Below are positions 11,171 through 20,206 of a stretch of 64,000 nt of DNA, in pieces. The notes under the pieces were generated by a model that had not been told where the DNA came from, did not search any database, and saw only the letters and a program-made list of their open reading frames with translations. Every line of letters starts with the position of its first letter. Position 1 is the first letter of the stretch. Position numbers and translations under genes: made by a program. Source of the stretch: Rutstroemia sp. NJR-2017a BVV2 (lineage: Eukaryota; Ascomycota; Leotiomycetes; Helotiales; Rutstroemiaceae); NCBI GenBank assembly GCA_002946415.1, contig NJPS01000013.1:1116001-1180000 (forward strand), read 5' to 3'.

Positions 11171-12472
11171 TCAGTTCCATCGTAGATCGAAGAGAACCGC
11201 TTCCTGAGCCTCACTTAAGTAGGTAGATTCAGGGACTGGGAAACCCTTCCAGCGCCTTGCGATCCCGCCATCTGCCAGAGAGATCTTGACTCCTCGCGTC
11301 CCTTCAAAAATCCGTTTCCATTGCTCATCATCTGGCGATAATCCCGGCCCAAGATTCAACCACCTCGTAACTACTAGAGCCAGCCTCGTACCATAGTCTT
11401 TCAAGGCTATCAAAAACTCGGCTCCGCAAAAATGGCATTTCCATACATTACCACAAAGTCGGCAATTCATAGGGTTTGCGGAAAATTGGATGTGATTCCT
11501 CGAGCATGTTATGATGTGTGGCAGGATGTCAATGGTCCCTATGCACAGGTGCGCGCAGATCGGCGAAAAACAAATATTACTGCCATTTATCAGCTGCTGG
11601 ACGTATCTCGGATCCCGTGTTCCTCCGAGGGGTAGTAACAGGCAATACTGCGAGCGATAAAGGAATTCGTTGCCATCAATGTGAGCTTCGTGGGTAATGC
11701 AAGGTTGACGCCAACGGCAGAGCCGATGCATTGCGATAAACTCCTCATCGGTTTTTGCCAAACGCCCGAGAGCTGGTGAAGCATCCTTGCCGAGACGATG
11801 TAGCTTCATCGCTATTTGGAGGTGGATAAACTGAAAATTGCCGGAAAGGATGCGCCAAACCTCGCGGTCTTTAGGCGATAGACAATTTCGTTGAGACCCG
11901 TGGCGGTAGTCCATTTTGCGGAGTTTGATGCAAGTATAGCAGTGAATATACTCTTCCGAATCCCTGGCTAAAAGGTCGATAAGCGCATGTTTCTCAGGTA
12001 CATTCTTATCCGCTGAGCACTGCTCGAAGCACCGTGTTCCAACTGCATACATGCAGTTGTGGCAGCTGAGGGCAAGAGCTACTGCAGATGATGGTGGGAG
12101 ATATGATGCGATTGCCTGAATGATTTCGAATGGGAGATTAAGAAACGGCGGGAGTGATATGTCGTCTTCGGGTTTCAGTAATTCCTTCATGGACATCTCT
12201 CTACGAGCTGGAAATCGAAGCTTTTCTTCTCGAGGCACGAGTTTCCGATTTGGAAATAGGGAAACAAGGGCATTAGATGCCTCAGTTCTGGGTGCGCTCT
12301 GGTGATATTGGTTCTGGTGATATTGATTCTGGCGATAGTGGATCTGGGTACAAGATTGTTGTATCTGCATATGCAGAAGATTTTGCACCGCGATATTCAT
12401 GATCTTGGAGTGGCAATACCATGCAAGGTATTCTATATTGTTAAGGCTTCTAAAGAAAGAATGTAGGTACAT
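11171..12472 (-). CDS. F-box protein with a C-terminal cysteine-rich region
   Basis: Single exon, 433 residues. After an N-terminal part rich in Gln/His/Tyr (residues about 35-60), an F-box-like segment lies near residues 107-150: LPPFLNLPFEIIQAIASYLP followed by SSAVALALSCHNC. The middle contains a CYTC motif and helices typical of fungal F-box proteins. Further on, CRLCGNVWKCHFCG near residues 338-351 makes a plausible zinc-binding knuckle. F-box proteins dock substrates onto SCF ubiquitin ligases through Skp1, and the substrate here is unknown. The first ATG at 12472 is used; an in-frame ATG 24 codons later (MNIAVQ) is an equally possible start because the family-conserved part begins well after it. 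A pair of diverged direct repeats lies on either side of the gene. Confidence 0.75.
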   Translation of the reverse strand: MYLHSFFRSLNNIEYLAWYCHSKIMNIAVQNLLHMQIQQSCTQIHYRQNQYHQNQYHQSAPRTEASNALVSLFPNRKLVPREEKLRFPARREMSMKELLKPEDDISLPPFLNLPFEIIQAIASYLPPSSAVALALSCHNCMYAVGTRCFEQCSADKNVPEKHALIDLLARDSEEYIHCYTCIKLRKMDYRHGSQRNCLSPKDREVWRILSGNFQFIHLQIAMKLHRLGKDASPALGRLAKTDEEFIAMHRLCRWRQPCITHEAHIDGNEFLYRSQYCLLLPLGGTRDPRYVQQLINGSNICFSPICAHLCIGTIDILPHIITCSRNHIQFSANPMNCRLCGNVWKCHFCGAEFLIALKDYGTRLALVVTRWLNLGPGLSPDDEQWKRIFEGTRGVKISLADGGIARRWKGFPVPESTYLSEAQEAVLFDLRWN

Positions 12473-13397
12473 TTGTAGAACGAGAGAATGAAAATGTTTT
12501 GTGCTTGGAAAGCATGAAATAGCTGCCAGGTGGAAACTTCCAGCCCTATACGCCGGTCGAAACTAACGTTATCCTACCTAATGTGTAGTATGAACCACTA
12601 GGCCACAGTCTTGGTCACAAAGTAATAGTGAAATAACGGTCGTAGTAGCAGACGTTCGAACTCTGGATCGAACAATGAAGAATTTGTTAGTTTGTGGTTC
12701 TGAGAAAAATAAGTTTGGTGGATTCGAGGTTGAACTGTCCTCGGCGGTTGAGAAATTTGAGGTTAAACTTAATGAAGCGAGCCCACATGGTACCAGCTCC
12801 GAGACAGATCCCCAAGCTTCGCCCCGCAAACTACTGTACTGTACTGTATATCTGCGTCAGAAAGGCCAGGGCTACGTGGGCTGCGAATGCGACGACTCCA
12901 GAAACGGGCTATGCAAACTGATTCCTGACCTGTGGGTGGAGGAAGAACGTTTTCTTGCATGGTCTTCCAAGTTCCATGGTCCTTTGTACTCGGTAACCTT
13001 ATCATAATATCATCTGACAAGCATTTTAAACCCGATTTGACAGAAGCTTGGATGGCTTGGGGGGGCTTGGTTCATTTCAGGCGAGGCTAATTCCTTCCAC
13101 TGAGCTTCTAAAACGCTTCTAGGTAAGACCCCCGCTTTCTCGGCCCTATCCCTTCCCCAGCTTCCTGCTCATCGCACCCTCCTCGGCAACTTCCAAGCTC
13201 AACACGAGCTCAGCCTCAGCCTCAACCCCAGTCCAATCATACGCCAAAGACATTCCAAGTCGCCATTCACCCGCTTTAGCTAAGGGCACATATATTCCTT
13301 TGAGCTTCCCATTATTTTTCTGCTATCTCCATCGACCTTCTACACATATCCCTTTATTCCAACTATCTTATCCTTGATGAGATAAACCCCCGCTACC
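12473..13397. other. Intergenic, with the second diverged repeat copy
   Basis: No supported gene. The 110-codon plus-strand frame at 12675-13007 has no recognisable domain and overlaps the repeat copy (about 12783-12905, with short TACTG reiteration near 12833-12848), so I treat it as chance. The last 250 bases are pyrimidine-rich, as expected for the leader of the gene that starts at 13398. Confidence 0.4.
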
Positions 13398-15837
13398 ATG
13401 CCTCTATCAGAACGACTCTCCGTTCATCATAAAGAGAAACAAGAGCAATCTTCCGACAACCACACAACCTCTCAACATGTAGAAGCGACAGACGGAGCAC
13501 CTCCAGACTATGCAGCTCCCGCAGCTCTTGATGCCCCTGCCGCAGAGGTCTTAAACGCTGCATTTGCGAATCTCAAGATATCCGAACAGGATAATCTAGC
13601 ATTCCCAGATGCCAACCTATGTCTTGCACATCTCAAACTCCTCACTGTATTTCACAATCTGAAGGAAGACATTGGATACACTGATGGACTATTCGACCTC
13701 TGGGATTCACGATGCGAGATAGCTGATAATCGCGGCGAAGCATTAGCGAAGACTCGTGAAAAGCGATGGGCTCTGTACATCGCTAGAGCAGTGGAAAGGT
13801 TCCAAGAATGGTGGCTCAAGGTTCTATGTAGGCAAGAAGAAGCTACACGATTGACACGGAAGGAGATGCTGGCGTCCAATCTTGGATTCATGGACTTCCC
13901 AAAGAGAGGTGTACCCAAAAGATGGGACACCTCAGGCTTGCCACCCATAGGTATGAACTATTACTCTCTAATGACCAAGAATAATATTTTAACGCACACC
14001 CAGATGTACTCATGATTTGGCATGCATTTATGCTTAACCCTCGAAACTATCTTGAAGACTGCATCCGTTTCGGCCTCAAAGACCTTTGGGCTACTGGAAT
14101 GCCGTGGCATGCGGTCAACTCAGCCATTGATACAGACTTTAATTACGAAGTACCAGAATCCTCCAAACTTCGATTCGAAACCAACACTGGTCATAAATGG
14201 AACAATGCTAACGACCCTCTTACAAAAACTCTTCCTTGTCCGAGATGTTCCCAGACATTGGAAATCCCATGGACAACATGCAATGAAAATGAAAAGCCTT
14301 CAGTCGCCGAGTGAGTCATTTATACTCCTTTTCAAGGAAATGTCGCTGACCATCGTAGTCTCATGAAGATGAATGGCACAGGCTATGGTGACCAAGGTCT
14401 ATCGCATACTTGTCACAAATGTGGAGGCGAGATCAACCACAACCTGCTACGGGTCGCTAAATTCAAGAGCGACGTCGAAAATCTAATCCTGAGAGACTAT
14501 CCTTTAGGAGGCACCATATTGGCTCCAAGCACGGGCACCCCAGACGGTCCAGACCCCAGGACGCAAAACACCTTCTCAAATACATTTCCTAACCGCCTCG
14601 TTATTATCGAACTAAGGTCCAAAATCCTAGAACTGATTTCCACGAATGGCAAACTTGTGGACATGACCGAGGTCAGAGATATGATCGAAAAGGTCCTCCT
14701 TGACAGATCGGCCATGAGACGGGTCAACCAGAAGATCGGCTTGCCCGGCCGCGGCGATCGCCTTGCAATTCGCAAGATGATGTCTCGATATTGGGAAAAT
14801 TCTTCCATCTTCGCGCTTGAACTTGGAGGCGCCGTTATTCGTCAAAGCGTCTTCGTCGACAAGATGCACAGTATTGACTGGCTTCATTCACCTGCGGCAC
14901 AACAGACCATGCAACGCCTGCTCATCAAATACAAGCGGTTCATTGAAATAATGAAACAGTATCACGAGCATGTTTGTGTGCCAACTCTAGACGTTGACTT
15001 GGCTTGGCACACACATCAACTGTCTCCAAAGCAATATTTCGAGTATACATTCAAGGAATGCAAGAAGTTCATTGATCATGACGATAAGATGGAAGAAGAT
15101 GCTCTCTCTACCAGTTTCGAATGGACGAGCAAGACGTATGAAAAGTTATACAGACAAGTGTACTCCGAATGCACATGCTGGTACTGCGAAGGTAAGAAAA
15201 TCTTCTCACCTTGCCCTTCCCCCATATCATTAAGAATATCCACTAACATCCCTCCCCAGCCATCCGCTCCAAACACATCGACGGCTCCAGCCGCATCTTC
15301 GGCACCTCCAAGCACGAAAAAATTCTCGACGACTTCTACACCTCGGGCACCGCGAAACTATGTCCACCATCCAACTCTGCGCACATCAGCGCCCACTCCG
15401 CCGTCCGCGTCGAGGAATCAGAGATCCGCGCGCGTGTATTCGCGCGGCTGAGACTGAAACAAAAAGCCGAGCTAGACAAGGCGTATAATAATGCGTGTGT
15501 GAGAGCGAGAGCCAAGGGCAGGAAGGAGCCGGAGAGAGATGACTATTATGCGATGCAGTGGGGATATCCCTATCCGATGTATGGCCCGTGGGGCGCGCCG
15601 CTGTATTTTGGGGGGGGACCGGTCTATTATGCGGGTGATCCTGGGTGTATGCCGGTTGGGGCGGGGATGGCGGGGAATTGTTGTCAGGGGACTTGTGGGG
15701 GAGGGGTGGCGGCGGGAGGGTGTGGTGGTGCGGGGGGGTGTGGTGGTGGGGGAGGGGCGTGTGGGGGAGGAGGTGGTGGTGGTGGTGGTGGGTGTGGAGG
15801 TGGAGGAGGTGGTGGATGTGGTGGTGGGGGTTGCTGA
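13398..15837 (+). CDS. Glycine-rich domain-containing (GRDP/DUF1399-type) protein with Gly/Cys-rich tail
   Basis: Four exons join in frame: 13398-13950, 14004-14310, 14359-15191 and 15260-15837 (phases 1, 2, 1), giving 756 residues. The DUF1399 features are clear. The first half has a helical block with FQEWW, then VLMIWHAFMLNPRNYLEDC. The second half has FIEIMKQYHEHVCVPTLDVD followed by LAWHTHQLSP and YFEYTFKECKKFIDHDD. A zinc-knuckle-like CHKCGG follows CPRCSQTLEIPW in the middle. The C-terminal 60 residues are almost only Gly and Cys (NCCQGTCGGG and runs of up to ten Gly with single Cys in between), after a YYAMQWGYPYPMYG segment. Family members in plants are linked to development and stress, and in fungi the function is not established. 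The Gly tail is encoded by a G-rich tract prone to slippage, so its exact length should be checked. Confidence 0.85.
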
Positions 15838-16538
15838 TTAGCTTGGATTTTGATAGGATAGAAATAGAAGGACTGATGTGGTTTGGAGTTGGACGGTTCG
15901 GATGGTTGGAATGATTGAGATGATTGGGATGATCTGGACTGTTTTGACGGATTGGATGGTTGTGACAGCTTAAATGGTTTGGACGGCTTGGACGGTTCGG
16001 ATGATTGAGATGATTTGAATGACTTGAACGATTGGGATGATTGGGATGATTGGGGTTATAATACCTTTTATGGGACAATAGTGCGCGTTATTCATATTAT
16101 TTTACGCTTTCGCTTTCCTCTTTTTCTATTCTTCTTCCTCTTCCTACTTTTCCTTCCACCTTTTATTTCACCAGTAGCAAGAAATATGACAAGAACCTTA
16201 TTCCAGTCGAAGTCCAGTGTGTCAAGAACAGCGGTCCGCAATCCAAATAGCCAGCCAAAGAAGTGGGATAAGTAAGGTAGGTGTGAGATTGTCATAGAGA
16301 GCATATATACATAAATACGAAGACCAGTGCGCTTATACAAGAAATGCAACCCCGATACGTGCTTATTCGCTATCATTTCTGTATCCTCCCCTGAACTATG
16401 AGCGCATCAACAGTAAAACCTCATGATGGTATCAAGCCATGCCGCCAATATACATGGAAGACTAATAATATCCAGAACTTGCAAATTCGCAAACCTTATA
16501 AAAAGTGGAGTGGTGTGCAAAGGGGCCAGGTGCTGACA
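15838..16538. other. Intergenic with minisatellite
   Basis: This spacer lies between the 3' ends of the GRDP-type gene (+) and the F-box-like gene (-). Its first part is the GATTGGGAT-type repeat listed separately. A CT-rich stretch follows at 16105-16165. No gene is seen. Confidence 0.5.
15885..16055 (+). repeat. Degenerate minisatellite of about 10-bp units (TGATTGGGAT-like)
   Basis: Imperfect tandem units such as GATTGGGAT, GATGATTGGGA and TTGGACGGTTCGGATG repeat about fifteen times. The last three units (about 16027-16053, GATTGGGATGATTGGGATGATTGGGG) are nearly identical, while earlier units are diverged. In one minus-strand frame the tract reads as an NHPN-type repeat, which is an artefact of the 10-bp periodicity rather than a protein. 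Confidence 0.8.
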
Positions 16539-17603
16539 TCACATATACGCCCTCGCCCTTCCCATCCCATGCACAAGAACAGCATCCAACCAGATCCTAT
16601 CACCCGGATCAGTACCTCCACTGACTGCCCATCCCCTCTCCGGTCCCCACCCTACAACTTTCTTATGTCCATCCACTACCTCTCGAAGCCCCACCATCAT
16701 ATCGCCACTCCTTTTGACAGAGCTCCAAGCATCGAATTCTACCTTCTCAATGCCTCGGACCTCCTGCAGTATACCTTCTAGCAGGTCTCTGCAGAATCCT
16801 TCATAAAATCCATCGCCTGCACGGAATCCCTGGAAAATAGCATCGCTCGGATCGCACTCAACGAATATCTTCAACACTTTCACGTTTATGCAATTTTCCA
16901 ATCCTAATATGGGACTGACAATCCATCCTCTCGGAGGATTGTTCCATCCCGGCCCAAGTCGAAGTTCCAATGTGCTAATGCTGGAGCGATAATGACTTGG
17001 CAAACGCGCCAATAATGGTTTCTTTGTTTTAAAATAGCGACCGGGGTGGATAGGGAAAATTCGAACAGTATGTGTGGAGAAAAAACGATGTGAGGTTTCG
17101 TGGTAGATCTGGCGGGACACAAAGAGCAGGGAGAGGACTTTCGTTCGGTGGATAATCGAGAAGGTTGTGGGGTCGAGATCGAGGACTGAAGGCACGGGTA
17201 AAAAGATCAAGTCGTAGATTTTGGTTCGGAGTTCTGACGGAAGGGATAGGAATGGAAATGGCGATTGCTTGCTAGATTTGCGCGTTGTGGCGATAATATC
17301 TTCGGCATCGGAGGGATATGCTGAGGGGTAGGCGGATGAGGCCGGAGTGGTTGAGCCAGATATCGAGGCGCCGACGATTGCGCGAGGTTTACTTAGTAAG
17401 GGCAGAGAGATAGCTTTTGCGCTCCAGTTTGAGGGTCTCGTATCGGGCGCGACGGCTGTATTTATAGATGAGGAGGGGGTGGATGAGGACGGGATGGTCG
17501 ACCCGGATGCTGAGGCGCTGACAGTTGGGTTCTTTTTATCCCGTTTGGGCGAAGGCATAGCTTTTGTACTCGAAGAAGCCGAAGGCTTCGTTTTGGGCGC
17601 CAT
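16539..17603 (-). CDS. F-box/2EXR-like fungal protein
   Basis: Single exon, 354 residues, starting at the ATG at 17603 (MAPKTKPSASSSTK); the longer frame upstream opens only with TTG. The first 120 residues are low-complexity Ser/Thr/Ala/Pro with Lys. From about residue 130 a motif PFPFLSLPSELRTKIYDLIF appears, followed by VLSLLFVSRQIYHETSHRFF and TLELRLGPGW. This combination (LPxELRxxIYxLIF, then LLxVxRQIYxE) is typical of the F-box-like 2EXR/DUF7730 group of Pezizomycotina. The function is unknown, and a scaffold role in ubiquitination is often assumed but not shown. Codon use looks normal and there is no sign of disruption. Confidence 0.7.
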   Translation of the reverse strand: MAPKTKPSASSSTKAMPSPKRDKKNPTVSASASGSTIPSSSTPSSSINTAVAPDTRPSNWSAKAISLPLLSKPRAIVGASISGSTTPASSAYPSAYPSDAEDIIATTRKSSKQSPFPFLSLPSELRTKIYDLIFLPVPSVLDLDPTTFSIIHRTKVLSLLFVSRQIYHETSHRFFSTHTVRIFPIHPGRYFKTKKPLLARLPSHYRSSISTLELRLGPGWNNPPRGWIVSPILGLENCINVKVLKIFVECDPSDAIFQGFRAGDGFYEGFCRDLLEGILQEVRGIEKVEFDAWSSVKRSGDMMVGLREVVDGHKKVVGWGPERGWAVSGGTDPGDRIWLDAVLVHGMGRARAYM

Positions 17604-17909
17604 GATTGTGTGTAAGAAAAAGGGAAGGATGATTGTTGTCCCAGATGCGGGTTTTATCTGTTGAGCACACGAGCGGTTTCTTCCGATTTGTCTGCACCTA
17701 GTCAAGAGTCACAGATGGTGATTCGCGCAGGATCGACGAGAGAAAGGGTGGAATTAATGATTATATGATTTGGTCAACTATAAACAAGAAGAGAAGTGCT
17801 CTGCTACCAAAACCAAGCTGATGATTGAGAGAAAAGACGAAGATTTGTTGAAGAATCAAGGTATGTCTTTTGAGGATATCATGACACCACGGGACTGAAG
17901 TTGCTCTGG

Positions 17910-17937
17910 AAGCCGGTGCTTGAAAAAGCACCGGCTT
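17910..17937. other. Perfect 12-bp hairpin with GAAA loop
   Basis: AAGCCGGTGCTT (17910-17921), GAAA (17922-17925) and AAGCACCGGCTT (17926-17937) form an uninterrupted 12-bp stem closed by a GNRA tetraloop when read on the plus strand. No T-run follows directly, so it is not a classical Pol III terminator. It could be an RNA structural element in a leader or noncoding transcript, or the remnant of a short inverted-repeat element. Confidence 0.7.
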
Positions 17938-18053
17938 AGCATCCAATTCTTGAAAGTGTCATTGTTCGTTCTCCTCAGTTTGTTCAACTCGATGTCCACG
18001 GGGTTTGTAGGCTGCGACGAGTATAAATTTCTGTCCACTGAGTGATCAACTTT

Positions 18054-18206
18054 ATGGAAGAAAAGAAGAGAGAAAAGCAGAAGGCGAGAATCCGGGAACT
18101 TGCTTTTGTAGTGGGGGAAGCTCTGGTTGCACCGGGACTAGGATCGATGTGGATTAGCGCCTTGGAACGGCCCCGAGGGCGCAAAATTATTTGTGAGGTG
18201 AGGTAA
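18054..18206 (+). CDS. Possible 50-residue small ORF upstream of TIM50
   Basis: An ATG frame beginning MEEKKREKQKARIRELAF with a hydrophobic and Gly-containing middle (VVGEALVAPGLGSMWI) and a basic end. Composition looks protein-like and the start has an acceptable context, but there is no family match. It could be chance or a small exon. It lies about 170 nt before TIM50 and could be an upstream ORF if the transcript starts that early. Confidence 0.2.
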   Translation: MEEKKREKQKARIRELAFVVGEALVAPGLGSMWISALERPRGRKIICEVR

Positions 18207-18377
18207 CTGGTCATGATGATTTTGTGATTTTGCTATTTGCTGCATGATTGAGCACGACTTCTTCTACGCTGGTTTGAACGAAGCACAGCAATCTATAGAT
18301 GCGCATTGGTTCTGCGTATTCTGCCTCCGCCTTTGATTTGTGTTCATCCCGAATAAGTTTTTTATTCGCTGCTCAAG

Positions 18378-20206
18378 ATGTTGTCGAGAGCTCTTGGGAG
18401 GTCTTTGCAGACGCCCGCACTTAGAGCCACTCCCACGAATTTTCGGATAGCATCATCCACAGTATGGGCCAGGTCGATGGCAAAGAACAGTCGACCCAAA
18501 AAACCTACAGATTATAGTCGATCACCTGCTACGCCGAAACCATCAGGGCCTGCGGGAGCACAAGCTGCCTTTGCTGCATCGAAAGCTGGACAAAGCAGCG
18601 ACAAATCTGGTAAACCAGACTTTTCTGAAGCTCAAGATGAAATAAGCAAGAACGCTTCGCCAGATAGAAACACTGCACCTCAATCGCAAGGTGAAGGCGC
18701 CGGTGTACCGAACCCCAAAGCCAGAGACGGGGAAGCTCAGGACTTCTCCGAGAAGCAAGAAGAATTTGGTTCAGCCTTTCCCTCCGAAAATACAGCCCCA
18801 CAATCGACATCCCCATCTGCCATCGACCCAGCACTAGCATCCTCTGAGCAAAAACCACTTCCAGATCTTACACAAGGAATTCCATCTACATTAGAGTACG
18901 AGTTGGCTGGTAGATCATCAAAAGCATCGCCATTGAATCTCACGGAAGCTGCAGACCCAGATGAAGCTCCAGGTGGTAGTGGGGGTGGAGGACGGGGCCG
19001 CGGGGAACTACCAGCCTCCGCATACGTCTCATCCACCGAACGAAAACGCAACATGCTCGCCAACTACATGTATCTCACTTTTGCAGTATTTGCTGTGGGT
19101 GGTACCATATACTTGGGTAGAAATTGGGAAACCGAAGAGGAAGAACAACAGCACTCGGCAGATGCTCCATCTGGCTGGTCACTAAGTGGAATGTGGAATC
19201 GTGCAAAGGCACGAACTGGAGATCAGCTCAACTATTATAATGAGCCTGCTTTCCCCAAATTACTGCCCGACCCTCATCCCATGTTTGAACGACCTTACAC
19301 TTTGGTTTTGAGTATGGAAGATCTCCTGATACATAGCGAATGGACCCGTGAACATGGTTGGAGGATTGCGAAAAGACCTGGCGTGGATTATTTCTTGAGA
19401 TACTTGAGTCAGTATTATGAACTGGTTATTTTCACAACACAACCAATGGCATTAGCTGAGCCAGTTATTCGCAAATTCGACCCATATCATATTGTTACAT
19501 GGCCACTTTTCCGCGAGGCGACGCTCTATGAGAAGGGAGAGTATATTAAGGTATGGAAATTGAGACTGGTAGCTTTAAAAGTATCCCCGCTAACATAGGA
19601 CAGGATCTTTCATATCTAAACCGTGACCTCTCGAAAGTTATCTTAATCGACACCAAGGCGTCACATGCTAAGAGACAACCCGAAAACGCAATCATCTTAA
19701 AACCATGGGAAGGAGACGTCAAAGATAAGGAGCTGGTCTCCCTTATCCCATTCCTTGAATATATTCCTACAATGCAATATGCCGACGTTCGGAAAGCCCT
19801 TAAATCGTTCGAAGGCACACATATCCCAACTGAGTTTGCCAAACGTGAAGCGATCGCCCGTAAGAAGTTCCAGGAACAACTTGCCGAGGAACGAAAGAAG
19901 CGCCCTCGTTCAGGTGGTGTTGGATTATTAGGAAGCGTATTGGGTATCAAGCCAGGTGGAATGACCACAGATCCTAATGAGCAATCCCTTGCAGATGCAC
20001 TTGCACAAGGTAAGATGTTGCAAGATTTAGCGCGAGAAAGGGGTCAAAAGAACTACGAGCAGTTCGAGAAGGAAATTAGGGAAAATGGTGCGAAGTGGCT
20101 GAAGGAGGAAGCAGCTATGGAAGAGAAAGCTAAGGAGGAGGGGTTGAAAGCCATGAAGAGTGGAATTTCAGGCGGTTGGTTCGGTGGCTCTGCGGCGTCA
20201 GGATAG
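18378..20206 (+). CDS. TIM50: Mitochondrial import inner membrane translocase subunit Tim50
   Basis: Two exons, 18378-19550 and 19604-20206, are joined across a 53-nt phase-0 intron with a GCTAAC branch point, giving 591 residues. Order of features: an N-terminal mitochondrial presequence rich in Arg/Ser; a long polar linker (residues 35-215, with a GGSGGGGRGRGE stretch); one transmembrane segment near residue 230 (YMYLTFAVFAVGGTIYLG); then the intermembrane-space FCP1-like domain. That domain has TLVLSMEDLLIHSEWT, RIAKRPGVDYFLRYLSQYY, the DLSYLNRDLSKVILIDT region just after the splice, and LIPFLEYI. The phosphatase DxDxT signature is degenerate (SMEDLL), as is normal for Tim50. Tim50 is the presequence receptor of the TIM23 complex. 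The linker is longer than in yeast (476 residues in total there). The assignment is secure. Confidence 0.95.

Larger units (their letters stand above)
17604..18377. other. Divergent intergenic region (F-box-like gene / TIM50)
   Basis: This is the shared upstream DNA of two divergent genes. It contains a perfect 12-bp inverted repeat (17910-17937) and one 50-codon plus-strand frame (18054-18206), both listed separately. Confidence 0.5.

Noticed and set aside
12540..12660. tRNA-like boxes (GTGGCCTAGTGGTTCA on the minus strand, GTTCGAAC nearby)
   Set aside because: A-box-like and B-box-like words are in the wrong order and no cloverleaf can be drawn.
15386..16078. 230-codon minus-strand frame with NHPN repeats
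   Set aside because: It is produced by the 10-bp minisatellite and by the complement of the Gly/Cys coding tract.
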